Shown: positions 45,501 to 57,597 of the stretch, in pieces
Layout of the letters: each line of letters opens with the position of its first letter
Numbering within the stretch: position 1 is the stretch's first letter
NCBI GenBank assembly: GCA_008694505.1
Contig: VZDJ01000623.1
Location: 19,277,754-19,341,753 of the forward strand
Source: Cyanoderma ruficeps
Taxonomy: Eukaryota; Chordata; Aves; Passeriformes; Timaliidae
DNA: 64,000 bases
Direction of reading: 5' to 3'
Translations under genes and position numbers: made by a program
Notes under the pieces: model-generated
Databases searched by the model: none
What the model was told of the DNA's origin: nothing
Seen by the model: only the letters and a program-made list of their open reading frames with translations

Positions 45501-48500
45501 TGTACTGGTAGTCACCTGTTCCCTCTTTGAAAGCCTGTATTTTATTTGTTTATTTCTACTGGGCAAAGTTTACCCAAACTCCAACTTTCATAAAAATAAA
45601 AGCAAAATCTTACAGGGGAACTTCTGTAGGTAATGAAGGGGTTTTTTTCCCTTCATATTTTGTTTAGCAAAAAATATCACTCCTTACAGTGATAAGGTCT
45701 CAAACCCGGAAAAAGGGGGAGCTTGAACAGTAAAGATAAGATTTTGCTGAAAGCATTAAGGAAGTTAATGCTATTGAATATATCCTCAAAAGAAATCTGT
45801 ACCTTTCCAACCAGATGTGAAGGGCAATACTTTTAATATTTTACATGTGCATTTGCAAAAGGGTAGGTCACGAGTGCTGCTCTGCACAGCTTTACAGTGA
45901 AGTGTAAGGAGAGCTCCTTTGTACTCTCCAGTGGCAGCTCCCTGCATTAGTTCCTGGGAAACTTACACAGGAGCTGTGGCCCAGACCCTTCCAGAGAAAG
46001 CTCTGGAAACTGGAGAGGTCACAGATCTGGTTGCATGGCCTCCTCCTTCCACTCCACATAACTGCAGCAAGTCCTCTTCCCGTAATACTTTTGTTTGCTC
46101 TGAAACAGCTCTCTCTGTGGCCTTGTTTCTCAGCAAGGTACAGGCAACCTACTCAGAGGTCAGGGACAAAGAATATGCTTTGACAAACATCTCCACTACT
46201 CAGAAGCTTTGGATTCAAGTTCCCCAGAGACAAGACAGCTTGTAGGAAACAGGCTCAGCGCCACTCTGTGGCTTTTGCTCTGTGAGAGCAACAGCATCCA
46301 CAAGAAAGCATTGATAGCACTTGTTCCAGTAGGGGCTTCCTTCAGGCAGGCTGTACAGGTATGTACTGCATGGAAAACACCATCACAGTTGGTTCCAATC
46401 CTACTGCAATCTGCCTGAGCAGACTAGCACTGGCCAGGACAGCAGGGATGAGCTGCCCATCCCACGGCTCCCAGGAGGGCTGAGGTGGTGTTCACAGGGG
46501 AAGTCACCACACATCTTTCCAGGAGGCAAAGTGCTTGGCCTCAGGTCAGTGCTTCTGCACAGATTTGTTCCAGTTTAATTGTCCAGGTGGGAACAGAGTG
46601 CACTTTGTTTGAAAGACATTATACTGCTGAATTAGCTCTCCTGCCAAGTGCATTATCGCTCTACAAACAATGTGAGTATGGGGAAATGCACCTGGGAAAG
46701 CAGAGACTAGATGCATGAGGAAGAGTATAGACTCCTCTGTTGATGACACAGATAAGTAGAACTGGCCATTCCTCAGCCCAGCAATTGAACTAAAGAAATG
46801 AGATGGCAGGTCTAGGACAGCAGGGACTACACACTGGCCAGCCCAATATCCCGGGCTACTGACAGAGCTACAAGAACATATGGGGGAAACCACCCACATG
46901 GAAAGACTGAGGAACCCACCCAGCTTTTGAACTGTATCTTCAGCCAGTGGTCTTCTCCCCACTAAGCACCAGTTTTAAACATCAGTAGTTCCCCTTCTAC
47001 TAAACTCTGCCCCAGGCAGGCCCAGATGTCACATTGTTACTCACTGGCCGAGTGCCTTGGTTTCAGTATGTCACATAACCCTCCTTTAGCCAGCTCTTGG
47101 CACCTCCTGCATTTGTGCCTTCATCCTCTCAGGCTGGTTGTCTTTTTTCCCCCCTTCTTTTTCTTCAAATCTGCTTCCATCTCTTTGTGGTTTCTCCATC
47201 TTTATGTCCTTTATGTCCTTTTCCCTACTGCCGTGTCTGTTTCCAAGCAGCGTATACATATTTTTATACTCTCCCCCTCAACATGTATTTCCTCTTTGCC
47301 CTTAACATCAGTGGCTCCTCCTTTCCCCAGCCTCACTCCCTCTCATCATTACCCCCATCATTTTTCACTGCGTGTGCATCCCTATTCCTCCTCCAGCCTC
47401 TGCTGCTATGATCCCTCACTTGCATCCCAAGGTGAAGAGACATCATGGTCCCCACAGGGTTAAAAAAAGCACAAGTGGGGGTGGGGAGCTGCCCTTCTCT
47501 GTCCTTGATTAGTGCCATCAGCCTTTTGGGACGCAGCAGGTGGCCCGAGGGAGCTGGGCTGCATCCTCATGCAGTCTCTCACGTCCTCAGCACTTAGGGG
47601 AGTGCAGCAGCCCTGCTATCAGCCGCGCCAGTGCCAGGCTGGAGGGAAGGAGGGAGGCCATGGAAAGCAGACTTTTTGGCAGACACAGCAGTAGTGCATG
47701 TGGAAACCTCAAACACACGAGGATTGAAGAGGATTGATATGGTGAGTGACTGTTCTTTATGCAGCTAGAGGATGTTAAGTGTCATTTTCCTTGTACTCAG
47801 CTGCCCTGCAGAGGCCCCTTGGTGCCCCCATGCTGCTCCTGCGTTCCTCTGGGGTGCAGTGAGGCTCCTCAAGGGCCTCCCACGTTACACCACGGAGCCC
47901 CTCCTAGTAATCCTCATTCTGGCCCACCTAGTCACACATTCATATGTGCATATCTCAGATCCCCAAGCAGCTGAATTTCTAAAGAAGGGAACACCTCACA
48001 GCAGTCAGTCTGACAGACATCCGCCCTGGAAAACCCAGCCTGCCTGGCAATGGGAGTGTGAAGAGACAGACAAAACAGAATAAGATTTTTCAGAAGTAAG
48101 AGCAGGGAGCAGGCATCTCCTGTGGAGACATCCATATACCCTCCACTCAGAAACACGGTAGGAGAATTTAGGGGGTAGAAATAAAACATGCCAAAAACAA
48201 AGGGGACCTGGCTGAGTGAGACTAAGCGTTGCTATTTAGGTGTGATACCAGAGACTATGCCTTTGAGCTAAAGTCCCCCAACTGAAGGACTGCTGTGTTA
48301 CTTCTACTTCTGGTACAGCCACTTGGAACCTGATATGGGATAGGGCAGCACCTTGCCAGATTCTCAGTCTTCAGTGACTCAGAGAACAATATGTCAAGTG
48401 CTTCAAAAAATGTCACTAATTGCACAACCTCTCCCATCCACAATGCATATACACAGTACACCACTCCTGGAGCACCGTAGGATCTGGGCATCTGACAGTC

Positions 48501-51500
48501 CTGATTTTTCACAGCACCCCACTGAAAGGAGGAAAGAGCCCTTATCAGATGTAGAACCTAGACAAAGAGAAACAAAAAGCAGATCCCAGTCTAAGATGCC
48601 ACAATGCTGAGCACTGCAGCACCAGACTTTCTCAGTCCCTTAAATGGAAACCAAGAGCCCAGAAAGAGAAGAAAAATAATACCCTGGGGAGCCATAATAC
48701 AAAATGACACTGAAGAAAACAGTAAACCCCAGCACTCTCCAGGTTACACTGCAGTAGTCAGAACTGCTGAGAGCTGCCTTCCTTCAGAGGGGCAGCCTGC
48801 AGCCTCTGCTTTCCTGAACCTGCACTCACCCCTCTCTTTACTTCTAAAAAAAGAGCAGACACTTTAGTGGTTGCTTTTTCTCTATTGACAGGGTAGCTCT
48901 ATGGTTAGTGCAACACCCCAGAACAAGAGACCAGTGTTCAGCTTCTCCATTTTCTACATTCCTAGACACCGTGTTCATGGATCCACAAGTTGCTAGGGAA
49001 GGACAAATCCACTCACCACAGTGCTCTGAATGCCCGATTAAGTCTCAAAACCACCTGTTGTAGTCCTAAGAAAATACGTCTGCTCTGCCAAATAAATTTG
49101 AACATGCTCATGGTGAAAAACGACTAGGAGCCAAGATCACCTGCTTTCTGTACTTATGCCAGGTAAGGTAGGAATCAGGCTGCCTCATACCCAATGCATC
49201 CTTAATTATCCTTTGTATGGGGATGTGTCCCACTGCCGGACCCAGAATTCGCCATCACTAACTTCTTAGGGTCTCCACCATCCAGCTGCCTCCACTGGTG
49301 AGACAGGCTTCCTATGGAGGCTTTTTAAAATGAAAACACCCTAATAACCACTGCATTTCATGTCATGTCTGATCTCTAGCAGGGATGCAAACAGTATTTT
49401 TCAGAAAGAAAGCAATGACAAAAATTTGCCTCCAGCACATGATAGTCACTGAATGTAGGGTTTGTTCTTTTTTTGGAACATGCTGTTTTAGGTGTAGTTG
49501 CCTAAACACTGCCTCTATCTCCCTTCAGATCCGTAAGCCACTCTATTGAAGTCTGCCTTAACTAGCAAGCACTGCAGTACCTGTCCAAAGAAAAAGCAGT
49601 GGTGGAGTGCAGCCTGTTTATACCAAATTCTTAGCTCCAGCCAGTGTCCTGGCATTACAACCACTGTTACACTTCTTTTCTGCAACTTATCTGTTTTTCT
49701 AGACCTTGTGGCAGCACAGTGACTGAGCAAATAAAACAGAAAAAGAGATTAGGAAGAACTGAAGCAAAAAAAGGGGAAGGAAATATCTGTCTTACAGAAA
49801 ATAGACAGAAAAAGAAAGAAAAAACCAAGGTGCAGGTTAAGACAATGTAAGAAATAAGTAGTTGGGCAAAATAAATATATGTGTGAAAGAAAGTACAAGG
49901 ATGTAATAAAAATTAAGAAAAGGAGAAATAAAAAAAAGATGGCTGATATAGAAACACATCTTTTTCTAGTAGGTGATAGATATTCTAATTCTCAGAAAGC
50001 TGCATGACAGTGTAAGGGAAGTATGTTCTTGCAGCATTTTTGTGTCCAGTGAAGCAATTAGTCCAGCACTGGGTGACAAGGACAGAATGTGTGCAGGATT
50101 CCTCCACTGCCCACACAAGGATTTTCTTGTTGAGTGAAAGATTACTACCTTAGCAGGTGGGTAGTTTTAAGGTCTTCAAAGAGTCTCTTGGTTAAGAAGT
50201 ATCTCCTGCACCATCCCTGATGTTAGGTGCAGAACGTGCAGCTCTTCATCTCACAAAGGCACAGGGCACCACAGCCATTCAGCTACCCTATGCCAAGAGT
50301 TCAGGTTTCCCTGGGAATTTGGGACCCTGAGCCAAACCACCTTTAACAGGTCCAAAGACTTATCAGATAACACATTCTTTAGCCTTTCAGAAGAATCACT
50401 GGATCAGACAGAGAAGACAATGTGCTAGTCACATGAGACCCTAAATCCTGAACTGACCTAAAAATGCAGTGAAGCTCAAAACTCTCTGAATAACATATTT
50501 ATCTGCAACTGATTCCTGATCAAGCATTGATGCAAGATTTCTGGGAACACCTTAAACTGTGAAGTGAAATGTAGTAAAATAAATGTCTTACCACTGTTGC
50601 CATTATCTGATATTCATACAGCAGACCCAAGCCTCTCTGAATTCCATCCCATTCTGTGCCAGGCTCAGTGAAAGATCTGGAATTATTTTCCCATGGCAGC
50701 CACTCCTCTGATTCTTCCCGAGTTCACCCCACAGAGCTTAGAATATTGCAGAAACCAACAAATGAAACTACTGATGACATGATCTTCAGAGCTTGGAGCC
50801 AGCTAGAGATGCATTATTAATAGGATTAATTAGTCCTCCTAAAGGGTCCAACTTAAATCAGGATGACGCTGCAGAAAGCACTGTATGTATAAAAAGAGAG
50901 TAAGAGAGAGCTGTATCCTGAAGACTTATCTCAAGGTCTACATACATAAGGCAAAATAAGTAGTATTACTTCTGTTTTGATGGTATGGAAACGTGACATG
51001 TAGTGACTACATTGTTTGGCCCAAGAGAAGATCTGTGATGGAGCCATAAATAAAACCCCAGTATCAAGAGACCCAGACCAGTGCTTCACCAGCTAGGAAA
51101 TCCACAGTCTCCCTCCGGACTAAAAGCAGAGACCATGACACAGGCAGCTGCTAGGTCTGCTAAACAGAGCCACTACAAGCGCTGTATGTTCAGTGTTGTT
51201 TGTTTTCATTCTTGATTTCATGCTCCTTTACTTAGCTGAAGCCTCCGGCACCAGCAAACAATTTTCTGGGATGTAAGAAAGTATAGTTATGGATCATAAA
51301 CCCTCACTTGCCTGCTGGGAATGTGCACAGCTGATGCTATCGGGGGAACACACACATGTCAGATTCTGTCCATCTAGCCCAGACCAGGAACAAGAAAATG
51401 ACCTTCAGAGTCACGCTCCAAATTTTTGTGGTTAGATGACTGAGAAACTGATGTTGCAGCAGGACACTCTTCCTCAACTAGGAATAAAAATAAAGCAACT

Positions 51501-52330
51501 CACTGGCTGGTGTTATACACCAAAAGAAGTTAGGATACAGCCCTTGGGAAATTGCTGCACAGAACATGGAAGTATCGTTGAGACAGCCAATGTGAGCCTA
51601 AGCATATTCTTTCTTTTTACTGAGAGGAATAAGAGCTGATGAGTACTGTGACATTGTTTCTAAACAGACAGATTGCCTCCTCTCAACAACTAAGAGAGGA
51701 CCAGGCTAACACTGAAGAAATCTACTCTTGCAGCCCTATGGCCTGTTCTCCCTCCTGGGATTTTCAAAAGGCTAAACCAAACCTCAGTGGCTTGAAGGGC
51801 AGTAAAAGGCCTGCCAGTCACAGAGATACACATGACATGCTTGAATACTGTACAACCTTTTCAGTCTCTAATTTTGGCTCCCTAATCACCTAATATCTGG
51901 ACCTGATGTAAACTGCTATGGCAAAGCAGGTTTATATGAGTTCAGTGTGCTCTGTGGAGATCAACTGTCTCCTCCTGCCAGGGAGCAGGTGTGGACATTA
52001 AACCTGCCCAGCCCCTGCCATCCATCAGTTTTCAAGGTGCCCAGAAAACAGCAAGGAGGTCATTTTGGATCCTCTGTTTTCTTACAGAAAGGCTGCAAAG
52101 ATGCAGAGAGATGCAGATGACAAACACACATAGCTCTCAGGCAAAAACCAGTGCCCACTATCCCCAGCAGGTACCAACTTCGCCAGTTCCACTCTGTTTT
52201 CCCTCCCATCACAGGCTCAGCTGCTGGGCAGTTATATTTCAACTCCCCAACACCAATGAAGGTGTCTGAGATACCTCAGTGGGGTAACTCTACAGGCAGA
52301 ATCTCTGATAGGGAACATGAGGCTGATTTC

Positions 52331-52374
52331 CATTATGTAAAGCAGATAACTTATTCCCTATGCTTTACATAATG
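52331..52374. repeat. Perfect 14-bp inverted repeat with 16-base loop
   Basis: CATTATGTAAAGCA (52331-52344) and TGCTTTACATAATG (52361-52374) are exact reverse complements. Pairing resumes for three more bases beyond one mismatch (TTT with AAA). No gene adjoins it. Confidence 0.85.
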
Positions 52375-55300
52375 AAAAAACTTATCCTCCTCTTCTGTTG
52401 CCTCTGCACCCCTTCCTCTCATCCTTCAAGCAGGAAGGCACAATCAGAATAGAGCAAGTGCTTATGTGCACGAGGTGTGGGGGGCATGTTAAGCAGTGGG
52501 AGTAGGACACATGGAGCAGATGTGGATTTTATCCACGTAGGGAGGATCTTGCAATAGCCCTGACTTCACTCAGGCTCTTCCCCAGATGGAAAGGTGCTGC
52601 CACATCTGGCAGCAATGAAAGGCATTCAAGTAGTGTGTTCCACTCATTTTATGTTGCCTGTATCCCCACGTTGCCTGCAGGAGCCCTACCAGAGCTGCCT
52701 CACCTTGTGACCCAGCAATGGGAATCTGCCACCTTTCACCAATGTGAAATTAAGTCAGACCCACAGCAGTTTAAGTGAACAATAAATTAAACTCCCTTTC
52801 AACAAGAAGAGATGTGACCTATCCCACACAGTGCAGCAATCCTGCAAACACAAGTTATCACAACCTGAAAAATTGGCTGGAGACTTAACACAGCAATCCA
52901 ACACAGACAAGTCTGCATCTGCTCATCCCAGATACCACTTCTGTCATTCCTACCTTACAACAGATCTCCCACAAGCCTCTTTCCCTTGGGACTCCCTCTG
53001 CCTTCAGCATCTCCCTATTATGCTCTCAGGTAATCCTCATGGAGGAGCTCTGTTACCATTTGAAATCTTTGCCCTCACCACTTGCCCAAAGACATTTTCT
53101 TCCTCTGCCTTCCTAACTCCCTCATCTGCAACTACCCTCCCATTTTCTAAGCACTTTCCTCAGGGCAACACCTCTGGAGACTGTGATATCTCCCAGGCTT
53201 CCAGTCACAGCTGACCTAGCTTGATCTCCAACCTCCACACAGCCTGCCAGCCTTATCACCTCACTGAGGAAAAGGTGAAAGGCAGCACAGCAAAGGGGGG
53301 AGCTACATCTGGATCAGCACATCAGCTGATCTGTTTCCAGATCTTCTCCCATTGTGAGGAACAGAGGGGCTGATTTCTTTATACCTGTCCCCTGAAAAAG
53401 CTTCTGTTCTGAATTTGTTGAGGTGTAGGTCACAAATGGGTAGCTTTTGAGAAGCAAAAACAAATTCCTCTTGTAGTTTTTCATGTGAGTCACACTGTCT
53501 CAGATCTGTTAGAAAAATCTCTTATCAGCTTGTTTCACAGTGAATGGCTATTTTGATAGTTATACAATCTAGTTTTGGTGTGCATGTTGTTTCAAAGTTC
53601 CAAAATTTTTTCCAGACTAAAAATGGCTTTGAAAGTGTGTACTTATTACCGATTGAGGTAGTTTTTATTTTGTACAGAAACAGATGTAAGGATAGTCATA
53701 GCAGAATAATTATCCCACTGAGATATACACCAGTTTATTTCCCCTCCTAAGTTAGGTACCGCTAGGTTCAATGACAACAAGAGCCACTGTAGCCAGCAAG
53801 GCCTTAGAACATGAGGATCTTCTTGGGCATATTAATATCACTCCAGATAAAGTCAGCCTTGATTTGTCATTAAGTCCTTTACGAAGAACAGTGTGTTAAG
53901 GATTACACAGAGAAACTTCCTCAGCAGCACCAACAAATATTCCCAACAAAGGTCAGAGTTATTTAATGCCCCTGCCATATGACATGGATCAGTCATGGCA
54001 GACCTGGAAATAGACTTCGAGCCTTCTAATTTTATAATCCCATTATCCCCTGCTCCCCACCTCCTGGCACTTCTTCTGTTCTCTTGCACCTTAGCACCTT
54101 TGCAGCGAAAGCACCGAGCCAGGTAATGGGATGGAAATGTGCAACTGGATCCCCCAGCCTCCCCTTTTTACCTCATCCTCTCACATCTGCTGTGTACTTG
54201 CTCTTCCATCCCCTTTCACCCCAAACTTTTGTGCTCTGCTCTGTACCCAGCATTTCCCATTATCTGCACACATTACACATCTCCCTTGCCTTTGCAACAG
54301 TTATTTTATGCATCATCTCTTCTACATCATCCTTTTTCTCTCCAGTCTCATTTCTTCCAATACCTACCTCTTCCTCTCTCTGAGTTAATCTAGACTGAGC
54401 TTAAGGTGTGATGTTAACCACAAAGGATAATGTGGTCGTTAACCAGCCTGATATGGATTCAGCAGACTGCCTTTAAGTCATATTAACAATCTGAATTGAG
54501 GCAAGAAATCAGTGAAACACTTATTTACCACTTTGCATATTTATTAGGTTTTATCAGTTTCTGATATCCTTTCCAAGAGTCTCTCCTCATTTTTGTTCTG
54601 GTCATTATCTTTTGAAACTTATCTCTTTTGTGTCCCTTTCTGACCAAAAAAAAGGTTGCATTTCACAACTTGATCATCACCCTAAACAGGATACAAGCTG
54701 CTTCCCCTTCACATGCGTTCATGTTAAAGTGCTTGCTTCTTATTTCAAGTTTATCGCTCCTGCCTCAAAGTCAAAGATGATTTTTTTAAAATTTATTTTT
54801 TTTGTTAGAAGAACAAAGAACTTTTTTTCCATCTTAGATATGGACAAGGTGAGGTCATGATCCAGGAAGGCTGTGGCTAATCAAACAGGGAGGCAAATAG
54901 CGAACAAAAGTGAGACTCAAAAATACGGCTGAAGTAAAAGCATGAAAGGTTACATGCAAAAGGTTACAGATAGGGTTGAGTAAGAGCTAATATCAAGAAC
55001 AAGGAGGAGGCCCAAGTCCACCTTCCCACTGGTGCCTTTGCTACCCAGGAACAGGAAGGTGCTGGCAAAAACCGGACTGTGCAACAGGATCCAGCTCACT
55101 CCAGCACTTCCCTCTGCTGGCCGGTGTGCAGAGCCCCAGGCAGGGCACCCAGTGCAGGGGAAGGAGAGCTCTGGATTGCCCCACTTTGTGCTGGGACACA
55201 AACCATGTGAGGAACCCGGGTGAGCACCTGAACTGCCTCTGTTTGCTGAACCGCAGCGTTCCTCAGAGACTGAAGATAGCTGAAATATTGGGGAACTTTA

Positions 55301-56757
55301 GGTCAATTCTAGGTTTCTATTTTGTGTTCTCGTTCAACTTTAAGGTCAATTAGTAGGCCTTTTATGTCTTGAAATGCACACAAATCTACTGCAATACTGC
55401 TGCTTCCTTATGGCATTTAACCATTTCCTCCAGTAGCTTAGATTTTCTTACCTCACTGCTGTCGAAAGAGGGTGGAAGCTACGAGGAAATGATAAACAGG
55501 AAGCTCCAAAAGGCCAGATCATTTACAAAACATCACGTAGGTACATATATCCATAATGTATTGTGGATAACACTAAGTACCAGGGAAAAGAGCTATTTGT
55601 TTTGCTGCATCCTTTTGTACTTAAATACTGATGTACGATCTTGGCCTAGCAGGGAGCAGGAGCTTCTTGACCTGCTCCCCAGATGTGCACAGATCTGTAA
55701 AATTTCCTAGAGCTCTTCTGTTGACAGTGCAATATAGAAGGCACTATTTGGCAACAGCAGAGCTCTTGCTGTTTTGTTGCAGGGGTTCTGCAATGTATGT
55801 CATGTCTATTGTATGTGTATTGAAGAGAGTTTCTAGATTTCCTTCCTACACTGTAAGGCTGCAGGCTTACAGCCAAGTCATATTTTTTTCCAAGGTTCCC
55901 ATCTCTAAATCCTTTTGCAACTTCAAATCTCCTTTATCTTATTTTTAGCTACACGTTTGTTTCAGATGTTTTTTCTGGGGTACTTAAATCTTAATAAGTA
56001 TTCATTTCAACATGTTCATTCCCCAAACCTCCCACCTCTGGCTGTGCCCTACCCTCCTCTCCGGTGACCATCACAAAGCTTTCCAGATGCCCTCTCAGTC
56101 AGTCCACCCTGCTGCCTCTCCTCATCACAGTTCTTCCAGCCACTCCCCGTTTCCCTCACCAGTCTTCCCTCCTTCCCCCTCCTTCTTCTTTCTTCCCTTT
56201 CTCTTTCTTTTCTCCTTCTCTGAATGGCTGTAACGCTGCCAGGACTTGGCAGATGAGCCAGCCCCTGTCTTAGAATTAGCCAAATTAGCTTTATTAGCTC
56301 CTTTAGCTGTGTGCATGACGGGGAAACCCCTCTTTGGCAAGCTCAGCCCTGCCTATCCTGGACACGAGAGGGCTTTTTTAAGGGATTCTGTTTCTTGCAG
56401 TCGCTTATCTGTCTGACGCTGTTTGCATCTGAGCCGAGGCTCTGAGGTGTGCAGTGATGTACGCCCCCAGTTATTTGTAGGATAAAAAAAATGGGCCTGT
56501 TGCCCCAGGAAACCAGTTCAGCCGCTGGCTCAGGCAGGGTTTGCTAAGCGGTGTGTGCTCATGCCTGGGGGCAGGGGGAAGCGCAGCGGAGATCTGGCAG
56601 CGCTTCCCTCACCTATTGCAGGACAGGCAGGACCACCCACCGCTCAAAGGCAGAGGGCACGGGGTAGGGGGGACGGCTGATTCATTGTTGTGTTTGACGA
56701 ACGTCCAGCTGCTTCTTAGAGATATTAAATGGAGGGGATAGAGGGAGGAGCAATCCG

Positions 56758-56771
56758 GTTCCCATGGCAAC
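56758..56771. promoter_or_regulatory. RFX-type X-box candidate
   Basis: GTTCCCATGGCAAC differs from the palindromic RFX consensus GTTRCCATGGYAAC at one base. It lies in a GC-richer block (56240-57300) of otherwise AT-rich intergenic DNA. Motif evidence only. Confidence 0.35.
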
Positions 56772-57433
56772 AGCGCTCAAGTCATCTGAGGTCAAAATGA
56801 TGACCGAGGCTGGCAGAGAAAACGAATTTTGATGTGAGGATAAATCCCCTATCAGTGACCGCATGACTCAGTCTGCCAGCTCTGGGTGCCTGAGCAGCCT
56901 TGCACCCCTGCTTTGTCTGCCGTCTCCCCCAAACCGGACTGCACTGCTCCCCATTATGATGCTTATGGGAGCCCTCTCAAAGGCCATCTCTCTCAATGCC
57001 TGCCCTGAATTCACCCCCAGCTATTTCTGTTTCTGGGTCATCGAGCTCACATCTGCACAGCCACCAGAGGCTGACTGCAGTGTGGGCTGCACATCCTCGC
57101 TCCTCTTGAACCAGCTGCCCACAGCTGTCAGGCTCAGGCCACCAGCCCACTACAGGCCAGCAGAACCTCAGCTCGCCAGTCAACACCCCCTCGCTGTCCT
57201 CGAGGGTCCGGCTTCATCGAAAGCCATCGCGTACGCGCCTAGTGACGACAAAGTCACGTCAGCGTTCATCTTTTTTGGAAAGCAGCTGGAGCTGAGCAGT
57301 CTCTGCAGGATGCTGCGCTGCAACGGATTTCTGTTGCCATCTGGTGGCAACGGAAGAGTACTTGGAAGTAGAGACAAATTACCAAGATCCACGCCCCACT
57401 GTTCTTTGAGAGGGGCTTGTTCTCCTCCATTGG

Positions 57434-57597
57434 GTTGGGCTGCCCAGGGAGGTGGTGGAGTCACCATCCCTGAAGGTATTCAAGGAACGGCTGGACTTGG
57501 CACTTAGTGCCGTGGTCTAGTTGACAAGGTGGTGATCGGTCAAAGGTTGGACCAGATGGCTTTGGAGATCCTTTCCAACCTAAGTGAGTCTGTGACA
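57434..57597 (+). repeat. CR1 LINE 3' end (CR1 subfamily with GGCACTTAGTGCC)
   Basis: In order: GGGCTGCCCAGGGAGGTGGT, GAGTCACCATCCCTGAAGGT, ATTCAAGGAACGGCTGGACT, GGCACTTAGTGCCGTGGTCT, GGTTGGACCAGATGGC and TCCTTTCCAACCTAAGTGAG. This is the known 3' end of a CR1 subfamily, moderately diverged and 5'-truncated. Confidence 0.9.

Larger units (their letters stand above)
45501..57433. other. Long intergenic stretch without a supported gene
   Basis: About 12 kb. Frames of up to 145 codons (for example 47026-47463 +, pyrimidine-rich; 46546-46962 -) show no domain. 48900-51200 is AT-rich and almost frame-free. A perfect hairpin (52331-52374) and a GC-richer block (56240-57300) with an RFX-type box are listed separately. 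The exons of the expected amniote neighbour FOXJ2 were looked for by its forkhead motif and not seen. Confidence 0.5.

Noticed and set aside
38449..57433. Exons of FOXJ2, the usual mammalian neighbour of SLC2A3
   Set aside because: No forkhead motif or other FOXJ2-like peptide was found on either strand in this stretch.
56863..57507. 214-codon plus-strand open frame
   Set aside because: No recognisable domain, and its end runs into a CR1 3' end, so it is a composite of unrelated DNA.
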